From the NCBI GenBank assembly GCA_005502915.1, contig SCMT01000006.1, positions 62,001 to 126,000 of the forward strand: a DNA stretch of 64,000 bases, in the 5' to 3' direction. The DNA is from Lysobacteraceae bacterium 2PB. GTDB lineage: Bacteria; Pseudomonadota; Gammaproteobacteria; Xanthomonadales; Xanthomonadaceae. Both the position numbers and the translations under genes were made by a program. The first letter of the stretch is position 1, and each line of letters begins with the position of its first letter. Under the pieces are notes generated by a model. That model was given only the letters and a program-made list of their open reading frames with translations. It did no database searches and was not told the origin of the DNA. Positions 8,543-19,031 of the stretch are shown in pieces.

Positions 8543-8583
8543 GGGTCAGATTCACTTCTCGCGCAGCGAAGTGAACCTGACCC
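8543..8583. repeat. REP-like inverted repeat between convergent genes
   Basis: Arms GGGTCAGATTCACTT (8543-8557) and AAGTGAACCTGACCC (8569-8583) pair at 14 of 15 positions around an 11-base loop. It lies between the convergent esterase and AAA ATPase genes, has no T-tract, and looks like a dispersed palindromic element that may also stop transcription from both sides. The dispersed nature is inferred; only one copy is in the window. Confidence 0.6.
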
Positions 8584-8623
8584 CGGTTGCATCACCCTGT
8601 TTCGTCCCTGCCCATGCAAGCGC

Positions 8624-10870
8624 TCAGTCGAAATCGGCCAGCGCGATCGCGACCGCATCCGGGTCGCCGGCCTCGATCGCGCGCGCCACGGCGCGGTGCT
8701 CGGCGCTTTCCACCCAGCTGCGCAGGTCGCGACCGCTCTTGCCGTCGACGCGTGCGGCCAGCGTGCGCGCGCCGTCGGCGACCGGGAAGGACAACGGCTT
8801 GCCGTCGAGCAGCACCGCGATCAGGCGCTCGACGCCATCGCGATCAGGCAGCGGGATCTCGATCTGCTTGGGCAGGCGCGAGAGCACGGCCGGATCGATC
8901 TGGTCGCGACGATTGGTCGCGGCGAGCACGAACACCGGCTGCGTCTGCGCGGCGATCCCGTCCATCTCCTGCAGCAACTGGCCGACGATCTCGGTGAGGA
9001 TCGCGTCGTTCTGCCCGCCGCGCGTGGCGGCGATGATGTCGAGTTCGTCGATGAACAGCAGCGAGGGCGCGGCTTCTCGCGCGCGCTCGAACAGTTCGCG
9101 TACCTTCTGCCCGCTCTGCCCGAGATAGCCCTGCTTGATGTCGGCCGTGGACGCGGCGATGAAGCGCAGCCCGGTCTCGTTGGCGAGGGTACGCGCGACC
9201 TGGGTCTTGCCTGTCCCTGGCGGACCGTAGAGCAGCAGCCCGCGCGGCACGCCGATGCCGCGCTTGCGGAAGGTGTCGGCGTGCTGCAGCAGGCCGGCGG
9301 TGGTCTTCAGGTCCTTGAGCGTCGCTTCCGGCAGGACCAGCGTGTCCCAGTTGGCGCGCGCATCGGTGGTCGTGGAGCCCTGCTTGCGCAGGGCCTTGGT
9401 CAGGCTTTCGAGCGCGTCGTCGCCCAGCGCCTGCTGCGTGCCGTGCTCGCGCGCGGCGCGCTTGGCCAGGCTGACCAGATCGCGGCCGGACAGTCCGACG
9501 GTCAGCGCGACCGTTCGCGGCGGCAGCGGTGGCGGGATGCCCAGCCGCGCGAACGCGTCGGCGAGGATGCCTAGGCGCTGCGCGTCGTCGGGCAGGCCGA
9601 TCTCGATCTGGTCCTCGAAGCGCGACAGCAGCGCGGGATCGATCAGCTCGCGCCGGTTGGTCGCGCCGATCACCCACACGTGCTTCTGCTTCTCGAAGCC
9701 GTCCCACTGGGCGAGGAAGGCGGTGACGATCTCCTCGACGAAGCTGTCGGTGCCGACGCCGCCGCGCCGCCCGAACACGGTCTCGCATTCGTCGACGAAG
9801 ATCACCGCGCAGGGTTCGGCCACGGCCTTGCGCCACAGCGCCTTCACGTTCTCGCCGCTCTGGCCGATGTAGCCGGATTTCAGGTCGGGCAGCGACAGCG
9901 GATAGAACGTGCAGCCCATGCATTCGGCGAAGGCGCGCGCGATGCGGGTCTTGCCGGTGCCGGGCGGGCCGTACAGCAGCAGGCCGCGCGTCGCGGTCGC
10001 GCGGCCTTCGACGAAATGCGCGGCCAGCGTGGCCAGGCGCTGCTTGAGCGCGGGCGCCAGCGCGACACCCGCCCAGGCCCTGGCAGGATCGACGGGCGCG
10101 GCCGGCGTCTCCATCTGCCCCGAGCGGAGGTTGCGGCTGCGCTCGATGCGGTCGGCGTGCGCGGCATGTCGGTCGCAGGCGCGATCGAAGTGCTGGGCGA
10201 GCAGGCGCACGTCCTGGGGCAGTGGCGGGAAGGCGTCCACCTGCAGCAGGTTGCGGTCCCACATGAGCGCGGGCAGGCGGCCCTCGGTGCGCAGCAGGAT
10301 CAGGCCGCGGCCGTTGTTCTGCGCATCGGAGACGGCGATGACCAGGTCGCCGGGCGCAAGGTTCTGCGCGCGCTTCCAGGCTTCCCAGCCGAAACCGCTG
10401 GCGGTGTCCTGCACGGGGGCAACGGTGTAGACGCAGGGGAATTCGCCGCCGGCATCGACGCGTTCCAGCCGCATCAGCCGGAACGTGTGCCGGGCCAGCA
10501 CGATCCGCGGCAGTACCAGGCGTTCGAACAGCAGCAGTGCGGCGATGACGATGCCGACGGTGATGGGCGACAGCTCGGGCGGCATCCAGGCGGACGGGAT
10601 CCAGCGCGGCGAGAGCAGGGGCGACAGCCAGATCGAAGCGGCCGAGGCGAGCGCCAGCAGCGCGGACGCGATGAGCAGCCAGCGCGACGGCGCGTGCATC
10701 CGGACCCGTCGGCCGCGCTCGCGCAGGTGCTTCGGCGGCGAGAGCAGGCGGCGCATGCCGTGCGTGGCGTAGTGCCGGCGCAGGACGGCATCGATGCGCT
10801 GCGAGAGCGTCCGCAGGTCGGCCTCGATCTTGCGCGGGTCGCTGCCGACGGCGTGGAATTCGCTGTTCAC
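8624..10870 (-). CDS. Membrane-anchored tandem AAA ATPase
   Basis: This 748-residue protein has two hydrophobic segments near the N-terminus (about 64-84 and 101-121), a roughly 150-residue unique region, and two AAA modules. Module 1 has Walker A GPPGTGKT (301-308) and Walker B VIFVDE (356-361); module 2 has Walker A GPPGTGKT (549-556) and Walker B LLFIDE (604-609). Each has an ATNRR sensor segment and an SRF- or SRL-type arginine region. The pore-loop-like GYIGQSGE and GYLGQSGQ precede each Walker B. It resembles Cdc48/VCP or FtsH-type unfoldases but has no metalloprotease HExxH. The role is probably to extract or remodel proteins at the inner membrane; the substrate is unknown. It stands alone, convergent with the pectin operon. 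Confidence 0.85.
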   Translation of the reverse strand: MNSEFHAVGSDPRKIEADLRTLSQRIDAVLRRHYATHGMRRLLSPPKHLRERGRRVRMHAPSRWLLIASALLALASAASIWLSPLLSPRWIPSAWMPPELSPITVGIVIAALLLFERLVLPRIVLARHTFRLMRLERVDAGGEFPCVYTVAPVQDTASGFGWEAWKRAQNLAPGDLVIAVSDAQNNGRGLILLRTEGRLPALMWDRNLLQVDAFPPLPQDVRLLAQHFDRACDRHAAHADRIERSRNLRSGQMETPAAPVDPARAWAGVALAPALKQRLATLAAHFVEGRATATRGLLLYGPPGTGKTRIARAFAECMGCTFYPLSLPDLKSGYIGQSGENVKALWRKAVAEPCAVIFVDECETVFGRRGGVGTDSFVEEIVTAFLAQWDGFEKQKHVWVIGATNRRELIDPALLSRFEDQIEIGLPDDAQRLGILADAFARLGIPPPLPPRTVALTVGLSGRDLVSLAKRAAREHGTQQALGDDALESLTKALRKQGSTTTDARANWDTLVLPEATLKDLKTTAGLLQHADTFRKRGIGVPRGLLLYGPPGTGKTQVARTLANETGLRFIAASTADIKQGYLGQSGQKVRELFERAREAAPSLLFIDELDIIAATRGGQNDAILTEIVGQLLQEMDGIAAQTQPVFVLAATNRRDQIDPAVLSRLPKQIEIPLPDRDGVERLIAVLLDGKPLSFPVADGARTLAARVDGKSGRDLRSWVESAEHRAVARAIEAGDPDAVAIALADFD

Positions 10871-11125
10871 CTGTCCGGGCCTTCCCTGGAGACGCCGTGG
10901 AATATGCCGATCATACGGTGCCGATGCGCAGGCCGCTGTCCGATCGCTGCGCCGAATCGCGTTTCAGTGGTCGGGACCGGTGTGGCCGGGCCCGCCACGG
11001 CCAGGGGGACGTGGTCGTCGAGTCCGGCGTCGGCCCATGGCCGCGCCGTGCGCCTGTCCTGATCCTTCCCCGCCTGCGCACCGTCGCGGCCGGACGCCGC
11101 GTCCCACTCCGGTAAGGATCCATCG

Positions 11126-11569
11126 ATGGCCATGGGCAGCTTCAACGAACGCGTCGCGGTCGCGGTCGACCTCGTCAGGTCCCGTTTCCCGAATGCGCGC
11201 CTGCACGGCGCGCAGGGCTGGTGCTCCTCCGGCCCGACCAGCACGCCCATGGCCATCGACCGTCTCAAGGTGCTGTTCCGCAACGACGACGGCACCGTGC
11301 TGATGCTCGAAGAGACCGGCTATCGCGAATTCGGCGAGATGCGCCGGCTGGATCCGCCGCCGCCGGTGGGCGGCCCGATCGACTGGCCGATCGAGATGGA
11401 CCTGCCCGAGGCCGACAATCGCAAGGAAGAAGCGGCCTGGATCGATCCCTACGTCACCGTGACCCTGCGCGCCGGCGTCGGCGGCAACCCCGAATTCGTG
11501 TTCGGCGGCAATCCGCAGTGCCCGGCGGTGATCGTCGACACGGTGACCGGCGACGCGCGGGAAGGCTGA
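11126..11569 (+). CDS. Hypothetical protein
   Basis: This 147-residue protein has no signal peptide or membrane segment and a balanced, acidic composition. It contains a Pro-rich turn (RLDPPPPVGGPIDWPIEMDLPE) and ends shortly after FVFGGNPQCPAVIVDTVTG. I do not recognise a family. It is preferred over the overlapping minus-strand frame because AAGGA lies upstream of the ATG at 11126 and a classic terminator follows 37 bases after its stop. It is monocistronic. Confidence 0.65.
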   Translation: MAMGSFNERVAVAVDLVRSRFPNARLHGAQGWCSSGPTSTPMAIDRLKVLFRNDDGTVLMLEETGYREFGEMRRLDPPPPVGGPIDWPIEMDLPEADNRKEEAAWIDPYVTVTLRAGVGGNPEFVFGGNPQCPAVIVDTVTGDAREG

Positions 11570-11606
11570 GCGGCGGCGCGCCGCGAAGGAAACGGACACC
11601 GGAACG

Positions 11607-11634
11607 AAAACGCCCCGGCGAGCCGGGGCGTTTT
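11607..11634. terminator. Bidirectional rho-independent terminator
   Basis: AAAACGCCCCGG (11607-11618) and CCGGGGCGTTTT (11623-11634) form a perfect 12-base stem with a CGAG tetraloop. The A-tract and T-tract make it work on both strands, serving the convergent hypothetical gene and accC. Confidence 0.9.
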
Positions 11635-11656
11635 CGCATCCGCGGGACGAGGCGCG

Positions 11657-13024
<1,368 letters not shown>

Positions 13025-13034
13025 GGGAAGGTCC

Positions 13035-13517
13035 TCAGCCGATCACGAACAGAGGCTGGTCGAATTCGACCGGTTGGCCGCTCTCGCACTGGATCGCGAG
13101 CACGGTGCCGGAGACGTCGGCCTCGATCGGATTGAACATCTTCATCGCTTCGACGATGCCCAGGGTCTCGCCCTGCTTCACCGTCTGGCCGACCTTCACG
13201 AACGGCGGCTTGTCCGGCGACGGCGAGGCATAGAAGGTGCCGACCATCGGCGAGCGCACGACATGGCCGGCGGGCAGGTCGTTGCCGGGGCGGCCGCCGG
13301 TGGCGGCCTCGACCGGGGACTGCATCGGCATCACCGGCTGCGCGGCGCGCGGGGTGTGTTCCAGCTGCAGCGGCGCCGGCGGCGGCGCGCTGATGGCCAC
13401 GCCGCCCTTCGGCACGCGGGCGAGGCGAACGGATTCTTCTCCTTCCTTGATCTCGATCTCCGCAAGGTTCGACTCTTCCAGCAGATCGATCAGTTTCTTA
13501 ATTTTGCGCAGGTCCAT
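13035..13517 (-). CDS. accB: Acetyl-CoA carboxylase biotin carboxyl carrier protein
   Basis: This 160-residue carrier has an N-terminal helix ([23 protein letters not shown]), a flexible Pro/Ala linker (about residues 45-85), and the biotinyl domain with [10 protein letters not shown] and the EAMKM site whose Lys is biotinylated. I start it at 13517 because the canonical [11 protein letters not shown] sequence begins there; the open frame runs 13 codons further upstream without similarity. It works with accC just downstream and follows aroQ. Confidence 0.97.
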   Translation of the reverse strand: MDLRKIKKLIDLLEESNLAEIEIKEGEESVRLARVPKGGVAISAPPPAPLQLEHTPRAAQPVMPMQSPVEAATGGRPGNDLPAGHVVRSPMVGTFYASPSPDKPPFVKVGQTVKQGETLGIVEAMKMFNPIEADVSGTVLAIQCESGQPVEFDQPLFVIG

Positions 13518-13599
13518 GAGGTGGTCTCGTTCTCGTTCGGTGCCGCGGCGGGCCACGGCGTCGTTTCGGGGAAATCTTTCAGGCAGAACTTTCGGGGGA

Positions 13600-14037
13600 T
13601 CAGGTGTCCAGACGGCGAATGGCCGCCGCCAGGGCCAACCCGTAGCTCAGCGGGCCGAAGCCGGCGACGATGCCGACCGCCAGGTCGGTGAAGTAGCTGG
13701 TGTGGCGGAACGGCTCGCGAGTATGCGGGTTGGACAGGTGCACTTCGATGAAAGGGATGGCCACGGCCGCCAGGGCGTCGCGGATGGCGACCGAGGTGTG
13801 CGTGAAGGCGGCCGGGTTGATCAGGATGAAGTCGACCTGGCCCTTCGCGGCCTGGATGCGGTCCACCAGGGCATGTTCGGCATTGGACTGGAAGGACGCC
13901 AGCTGGTGGCCGGCGCTGGCGGCGCGCTCGGCGAGGTCCGCGTCGATGTCCGCCAGCGTCGCATGGCCGTAGATCTCGGGTTCGCGGGTGCCGAGCAGGT
14001 TCAGGTTGGGGCCGTGCAGGACGAGGAGCCGCGCCAT
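13600..14037 (-). CDS. aroQ: Type II 3-dehydroquinate dehydratase
   Basis: This 145-residue shikimate-pathway enzyme dehydrates 3-dehydroquinate to 3-dehydroshikimate. Hallmarks are the N-terminal [20 protein letters not shown], with the flexible-loop Arg and catalytic Tyr, then [19 protein letters not shown] and [15 protein letters not shown] with the catalytic His. It is first in the aroQ-accB-accC order common in proteobacteria, with an 82-base gap to accB. Confidence 0.97.
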   Translation of the reverse strand: MARLLVLHGPNLNLLGTREPEIYGHATLADIDADLAERAASAGHQLASFQSNAEHALVDRIQAAKGQVDFILINPAAFTHTSVAIRDALAAVAIPFIEVHLSNPHTREPFRHTSYFTDLAVGIVAGFGPLSYGLALAAAIRRLDT

Positions 14038-14153
14038 GGAACTGGTCCGACAGTTGGGAAGCCAGTCTGCGCGAAAGCCGGAGTACTGTCCAGATCGGCG
14101 AAGATCGGCTCATTTTCAATCGGACGTTTGAAACGGGGGCGCTGCGGACGCCC

Positions 14154-14190
14154 AAAAAGTTACGGCCCCGGCATTGCTGCCTGGGGCCGT
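14154..14190 (-). terminator. Probable terminator of the Roadblock gene
   Basis: On the minus strand ACGGCCCC (14183-14190) and GGGGCCGT (14162-14169) form an eight-base stem, followed by AAC and a run of five T (14154-14158). It lies about 100 bases after the Roadblock gene and before aroQ. Confidence 0.6.
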
Positions 14191-14292
14191 CGCCCTGCAC
14201 GGGTTGTCGGGTCGTCGCGGCCGGTCGGCGCGACTGCAGCCGGGACGTGGCGTCCGGACTGCGGGGATTCGGAGGGTCGGGAGGCGGTGCGG

Positions 14293-14748
14293 TCAGCGGT
14301 CCAGGTGGGCTGCCGAACACAGCGTGGCGATGGTGGTGGCGCAGTGCCGGGTCAGGCTGGTCAGCAGGCCCGGGTTGGTCTCGTGGCCGGTCGCGGTCAG
14401 CATCACCATCTGGTGGCCCGGGCGCGGCACGCGCTGGATCACGGCGATGCCGGCATCGGTATGGACCACCATGTCGGTGAATCCGTGCTGGCCCAGGTCG
14501 CGGGTCAGGGTCTCGGCCATGTTCGACAGGGCGCTGGCCACCGCCGCGAGCCTGGGCGCGTCGAGCATGGGGGCGGCGGCGTGGGCGAGGTGGTGGCCTT
14601 CCAGCGTCGACAGCACGCAGGCCTGGCCGTCGGGGATGCCCGCCAGCATGCCGTGCATCGCGCGCACGACGTCGTTGTAGCGGCTGTACTCGAAGTACTT
14701 GCCGAACAATCTGCTCTGCGCGGGGAAGGGCACGGTATTCGCGGACAT
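14293..14748 (-). CDS. Roadblock/LC7-domain protein
   Basis: About 151 residues. The core matches the MglB/Roadblock fold: VVRAMHGMLAGIPDGQACVLSTLEGHHLAHAAAPMLDAPRLAAVASAL, DMVVHTDAGIAVIQRVP and MVMLTATGHETNPGLL. Such proteins dimerise and often regulate small Ras-like GTPases or polarity and motility systems. No GTPase partner is adjacent. The start is uncertain: the ATG at 14748 (MSANTV) gives a compact protein, while one at 14781 would add 11 residues; neither has a clear Shine-Dalgarno. It is a single gene with a terminator downstream. Confidence 0.75.
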   Translation of the reverse strand: MSANTVPFPAQSRLFGKYFEYSRYNDVVRAMHGMLAGIPDGQACVLSTLEGHHLAHAAAPMLDAPRLAAVASALSNMAETLTRDLGQHGFTDMVVHTDAGIAVIQRVPRPGHQMVMLTATGHETNPGLLTSLTRHCATTIATLCSAAHLDR

Positions 14749-15074
14749 GGCGGTCGACCGGGTGTGGCTGGGCGGGGCCATCGGAGACGGCGCCCGGAGG
14801 AGCGGCGGCGCGGATGCGTCGCCTGTCTGGACACAAGCATCCTTCGTGCCAAGTGTTCCTGTCAGGACTTGCAGGGGCTGGTTGCGGTTGCATCGGAGGA
14901 AAGGCGCGGGAAAATCAGCGCGCCGGGGCCTCGCGGCACCGCGGATGCCCGAAAGCCTGTTCTCTGGACAGCCCTGGGCGGGGTGCCGCAGGGCGGCAGC
15001 CGGGTGCCGTGCTGTGTCGCATGCAGGGGTGCATGCTGGCGCCCGGGGTCAGTCTCCGGTGGCGGTCGCCGGCC

Positions 15075-15674
15075 TCAGCGCGCCGGTGCGACGAAGTCGT
15101 CCAGTTCGCCCGGGACGAAGGGGCCGACCCGGCGTTCGATCAGCCTGCCATCGGCGCCGATCAGCACCGAATAGGGCAGCACGCCCTTGCGATTGCCCAG
15201 CGAGACGCTGGCATCGGCAGGCCCGGCGGTCTCGATGAGGATGGGATAGTCCACCGGCACGCGCTTGAGGAAGGCGCGCACCGCTTCCGGGTCGTCGAGG
15301 GCGAGGCCGACCACCTGCACGCCGTTCTTGCCTTCCTTCGCGCTGAACCGCTGCAGTTCCGGCATTTCCTCGATGCAGGGCCCGCACCAGCTGGCCCAGA
15401 CGTTGATCAGCAGCGGGCGCCCACGCCAGGCGCCGGGCACGTCGGTCGGCCTGCCATCGAGGTCGGGCAGGCGCAGCGCGGGAACGGGCTTGCCGATCTC
15501 GGCGATCGGCAGGCTGGCCGGCGGTGCGGGCGCGCGGGCATCCATCGTGCCCTGCAGGACCTGCTGGCCGAGTTTGCTGCGCCACAGTGGCCCGGGACCG
15601 TTGACGAGCAGGCCGGCGACGGCGCCGAGCACGGCGGCGATGAGGGCGACGATGAGGACGGTGCGGGTGGTCAT
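15075..15674 (-). CDS. TlpA/ResA-family periplasmic thioredoxin-like protein
   Basis: This 199-residue protein has one N-terminal membrane anchor (VLIVALIAAVLGAVAGLLV) and a periplasmic thioredoxin fold. It carries LPDLDGRPTDV, then LLINVWASWCGPCIEEMPEL with the redox CGPC motif, the cis-Pro region GVLPYSVLIGADG and a final ERRVGPF. It should reduce periplasmic disulfides or haem-binding thiols. It begins 29 bases after dsbD, whose product would supply it with electrons from cytoplasmic thioredoxin, so the pair is functionally coherent. Confidence 0.92.
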   Translation of the reverse strand: MTTRTVLIVALIAAVLGAVAGLLVNGPGPLWRSKLGQQVLQGTMDARAPAPPASLPIAEIGKPVPALRLPDLDGRPTDVPGAWRGRPLLINVWASWCGPCIEEMPELQRFSAKEGKNGVQVVGLALDDPEAVRAFLKRVPVDYPILIETAGPADASVSLGNRKGVLPYSVLIGADGRLIERRVGPFVPGELDDFVAPAR

Positions 15675-15703
15675 GCAAATGGGGCGTCAGGCGTTGGGAT
15701 CGA

Positions 15704-18118
15704 TCACTGCGCCGCCTTCGCCAGCGCCTCTTCCACCAGCGCCGGCGTGAGCACCGTCGGCAGCTTGGTGCCTTCGCCGCCGCCGCGCGGGTAGACCACG
15801 TACAGCGGCACGCCGTAGGCCTTGTAGCGCTGCAGGTAGGCGGTGATTTCCGGGTCGACATCGGTCCAGTCGCCGACCATGTAGACGGCATCGTGCTTCT
15901 CCAGCGCGGCGCGGAAGCCGTCGCGGGCGAACACGGTCTTCTCGTTGGCCTTGCAGGTCACGCACCAGTCGGCGGTCATGTTGACCAGCACCACGCGATC
16001 GGCCGCGCGCAGGTCGGCGAGGCGCTGCGCCGAATAGGGCACGGCCACGCTTTCCGCAGGCTGCACGACGCGCGCGGCCTGGTGCGCGGGCAGCGCGACG
16101 ATGCGCGACAGCGTCCACGGCAGGACCAGCAGGGCGAGCAGCGCGGCGACGAAACCCCAGCGCGCGGCGTGCGTGCGCGCATGCGTCCACGCCCAGGCGG
16201 CGAAGGCGACGGCGAGCGCGGCGATGGCCCACAGGCCCACCGCATCCGCGCCACGCTGTTTCGCCAGCACCCACAGCAGCCAGATCGCGGTGGCGTACAG
16301 CGGAAACGCGAGCAGTTTCTTCAGCGTGTCCATCCACGCGCCCGGACGCGGCAGCAGCCGGGCGAGCGCGGGCACGAAGCCGACCAGCAGGAACGGCAGC
16401 GCCAGGCCCAGGCCAAGGCAGGCGAAGACCAGCAGCGCCGACGCGGTGGGTGCGGTGAACGCCCAGCCCAGCGCCGGCGCCATGAACGGCGCGGTGCAGG
16501 GGGCGGCGACCACCACGGCGAGGACACCGGTGAAGAAATCGCCGGCCGCGCCGCTGCGGCTGGCCAGGCCCTGCCCGGCGCCGACCCAGCGTCCGCCGAC
16601 GTGCCACACACCGGACAGGCTCAGGCCGAAGGCGAACATCACCAGTCCCAGCGCGGCGACCACGCCCGGCTTCTGCAGCTGGAAGCCCCAGCCCAGCGCC
16701 TCGCCAGCATGGCGCAGGGCCAGCACCGCAGCGCCCAGCGCGATGAAGCTCACCAGCACGCCGGCCGCGTACCACAGCGCGTGCGCGCGTGCGCGCGCGG
16801 CGCCGTCGTTGCTTTCGACCAGGCCGAGCAGCTTGATCGACAGCACCGGCAGCACGCACGGCATGAGGTTGAGGATCAGGCCGCCGAGCAGCGCCAGCAG
16901 CATCGCCGCGAACAGGCCGGCGGGGGCGTCGTCGGACGGTGGCGCTGTCGCCGGCGCATCACCGCCGACCTCTGCGCCAGTGTTCGCGGTCGTGTCGACG
17001 GCCGGGGGCGCCGCGCCTGCATCGCTCGCGACCGGCGGTGCGGCCGTCGCACCCTCCGGGATCGCGGCGAGCGCCGGTGCGGTGTCGGTCGTGGCCGCAG
17101 GCGTCGTGGCCTTCGCGGCGACCGGAATGGCCGTCGGTGCCGCACGCACCTCGCCGCGCGGCAGCGCCAGCTTCACGCGCCGGGTCATCGGCGGGTAGCA
17201 GATGCCGTCGGTCTCGCAGCCCTGGAAGGTCACGCGCAGCGTCACCGTCTGCGCGTCGGGCTTGCTGCGGTAAAGCGGCAGCGGCACGTCGATCTGCCGG
17301 AAATAGACGATGACCGCGCCGAAATGCTCGTCGTGGTGCGAAGTGCCCGGCGGCCACTTCGGCGCGCCCGGCGTGATGCCGTCGGCGTCGAGCGACACTT
17401 CGGTGCGGTCGCGATACAGGTAGTAGCCGTTCGCGGGCGTGAAGCGCAGCAGGAGGGTGTTGCCGTCGCCGACGATCGCCTCGAAGCCGAACGCGCGGTC
17501 CTCGGGCAGTGCGGTGCGCACCGCGTCGCCGCCACCGCCCAGGGCGCCGCGCAGGCCGCCGGCGAGACCGCCGCCGCTGTTGCGGGCGAGCGGATTGACG
17601 TCGTCCGCAGCGGACGCTGCAGGCGTGCTCGCGTCGGGCGGCGCCGAGGAGGCCCTCGATGCCGGGTTCCCCGGCAGCGCTACGGTCAGCGTGCGCGTCT
17701 GCGGCGGATAGCACAGGCCGGCGTCGGCGCAGCCCTGGTACTTGATCTTCAGCGTGACCTGGCCGCCGGCTCCGGCGATGCGCGGCAGCGTGGCCAGCAG
17801 CTGGCTGCGGTAGATCTCGGTCTTGCCGAAGAATTCGTCCTCGTGGGGCTTGCCCTTCGGCAGCTGCATCGCGCCGCTGCGCACCCCCGCCGGGCCGGTG
17901 GCTTCGAGCGAGATGCGATGACGGTAGAGGTAATAGCCTTCGGCGATCTTCCAGCGCACCGCCACGGCATCGGCGCCGGCGGCCTCGGCGCTCAGCACGT
18001 AGGCCTGGTCGACCGGCAGCAGGTCGTCCTCGTCGATGGCCGCAGCGGCGGGCAGGGCGATCGACAGCGGCAGCAGCAGGGCGAAGGCGCCGATGAGGCG
18101 TCGAAACATGGGGGGCAT
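15704..18118 (-). CDS. dsbD: Thiol:disulfide interchange protein DsbD with duplicated N-terminal domain
   Basis: About 804 residues, longer than the roughly 570 of E. coli DsbD. After a signal peptide there are two DsbD-alpha-type domains (about 29-150 and 200-322), each ending in a redox motif: GCADAGLCYPP (Cys130, Cys136) and GCETDGICYPP (Cys301, Cys307). A Pro/Ala-rich linker leads to the eight-helix beta domain with NLMPCVLPVLSIK, then a C-terminal thioredoxin domain with DWCVTCKANEK. It moves electrons from cytoplasmic thioredoxin to periplasmic partners. I use the ATG at 18118; 18109 is also possible. It lies between cutA and the TlpA-like gene in one operon. Confidence 0.93.
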   Translation of the reverse strand: MPPMFRRLIGAFALLLPLSIALPAAAAIDEDDLLPVDQAYVLSAEAAGADAVAVRWKIAEGYYLYRHRISLEATGPAGVRSGAMQLPKGKPHEDEFFGKTEIYRSQLLATLPRIAGAGGQVTLKIKYQGCADAGLCYPPQTRTLTVALPGNPASRASSAPPDASTPAASAADDVNPLARNSGGGLAGGLRGALGGGGDAVRTALPEDRAFGFEAIVGDGNTLLLRFTPANGYYLYRDRTEVSLDADGITPGAPKWPPGTSHHDEHFGAVIVYFRQIDVPLPLYRSKPDAQTVTLRVTFQGCETDGICYPPMTRRVKLALPRGEVRAAPTAIPVAAKATTPAATTDTAPALAAIPEGATAAPPVASDAGAAPPAVDTTANTGAEVGGDAPATAPPSDDAPAGLFAAMLLALLGGLILNLMPCVLPVLSIKLLGLVESNDGAARARAHALWYAAGVLVSFIALGAAVLALRHAGEALGWGFQLQKPGVVAALGLVMFAFGLSLSGVWHVGGRWVGAGQGLASRSGAAGDFFTGVLAVVVAAPCTAPFMAPALGWAFTAPTASALLVFACLGLGLALPFLLVGFVPALARLLPRPGAWMDTLKKLLAFPLYATAIWLLWVLAKQRGADAVGLWAIAALAVAFAAWAWTHARTHAARWGFVAALLALLVLPWTLSRIVALPAHQAARVVQPAESVAVPYSAQRLADLRAADRVVLVNMTADWCVTCKANEKTVFARDGFRAALEKHDAVYMVGDWTDVDPEITAYLQRYKAYGVPLYVVYPRGGGEGTKLPTVLTPALVEEALAKAAQ

Positions 18119-18128
18119 GAACAAGCGC

Positions 18129-18500
18129 TCAGTCGATGGCGGGCGCCGCATCCGCCACGCCGTCGGCGGCGCGGGTACTGTCGGCGACCCAGTGTAGGTA
18201 GGCGGGCAGGCCTGCGACAGCCGGCAACGCCACGAGTTCCGGCACGTCGTAGGGGTGCAGCGCGACCAGTCGCGCCTGCAGTCGATCGAAACAGCCCCGG
18301 GTGGTCTTGAGGATCAGCAGCACTTCGCCGGCGGCTTCGATGCGGCCGTCCCAGCGATAGATCGATTCGACCCCGGGGAGCAGCTGCGCACAGGCGACCA
18401 GGCGCTCCTCGACCAGCGCCCGGCCGAGGGCCCGGGCGCCGTCGAGGTCCGGGCAGGTGCAGAAGCAGGCCAGGACAGCGTCGTCGGCCTCCGCGCTCAT
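18129..18500 (-). CDS. cutA: Divalent-cation tolerance protein CutA
   Basis: This 123-residue protein matches the small trimeric CutA family: an N-terminal FCTCPDLDGARALGRALVEERLVACAQLLPGVESIYRWDGRIE, then LILKTTRGCFDRLQARLVALHPYDVPELVALP. Family members are PII-like and linked to copper tolerance, though their biochemical role is unclear. The ATG at 18500 overlaps the stop of the upstream XRE gene (ATGA), so translation is coupled. dsbD begins about ten bases after its stop; cutA-dsbD adjacency is common in proteobacteria. Confidence 0.93.
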   Translation of the reverse strand: MSAEADDAVLACFCTCPDLDGARALGRALVEERLVACAQLLPGVESIYRWDGRIEAAGEVLLILKTTRGCFDRLQARLVALHPYDVPELVALPAVAGLPAYLHWVADSTRAADGVADAAPAID

Positions 18501-18907
18501 TCCGCCGCCAGCGTCGGTCGGCGCGGCCGGTTCCGGCCCAGGCGCCTGGCGGTCAGTTCCTCCAGGATCTCGACCATCGCGATGCGGGTGCGCGGCGAGG
18601 CTTCGCGGAACGAGGTCACCAGGCGCAGTTCGAGGGGGTCCTCGACCAGGATCGCGTCGGCGGCGGACACCGAGTCCAGCACCGCATCCTCGGACAGCTG
18701 CATCTTGCCGCGACCGGTCGCCAGCCACTCGAACGCCACCCCGGTGACCGTGGCCACGGTGCGCAGGTGGTCGACGCTGGGATTCTTGCCCTGGGGCGAC
18801 TCCCAGTGGCTGACTGCACTGCGTTGCACGCCGATGGCTGCGGCCAGCTTGGCCTGCGAGAGCCCGGCGTGCCTGCGTGCGAGTCGTATCCGGTCCTGTG
18901 AGTGCAT
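18497..18907 (-). CDS. XRE-family transcriptional regulator
   Basis: This 136-residue protein has an N-terminal Cro/C1 helix-turn-helix (RIRLARRHAGLSQAKLAAAIGVQRSAVSHWE, about residues 6-36) followed by LRTVATVTGVAFEWLATGRG, the usual end of such DNA-binding domains. The C-terminal half is helical and unassigned. It is first in the probable operon regulator-cutA-dsbD-tlpA. A perfect 16-base palindrome lies 125 bases upstream at 19032-19047 and could be its operator, controlling itself and the divergent orphan transcript; this is inference. Confidence 0.87.
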   Translation of the reverse strand: MHSQDRIRLARRHAGLSQAKLAAAIGVQRSAVSHWESPQGKNPSVDHLRTVATVTGVAFEWLATGRGKMQLSEDAVLDSVSAADAILVEDPLELRLVTSFREASPRTRIAMVEILEELTARRLGRNRPRRPTLAAE

Positions 18908-19031
18908 GTTTGTGTGACCCGGTTCACCGAATCGGCGGGTTTACCTGTTATCGAAACACTTCCGTTGAGGATATGGCAAATGACAGCAATATTCACGTCG
19001 CTATCAAAATTGGCTGCACATTGTCTGCTTT

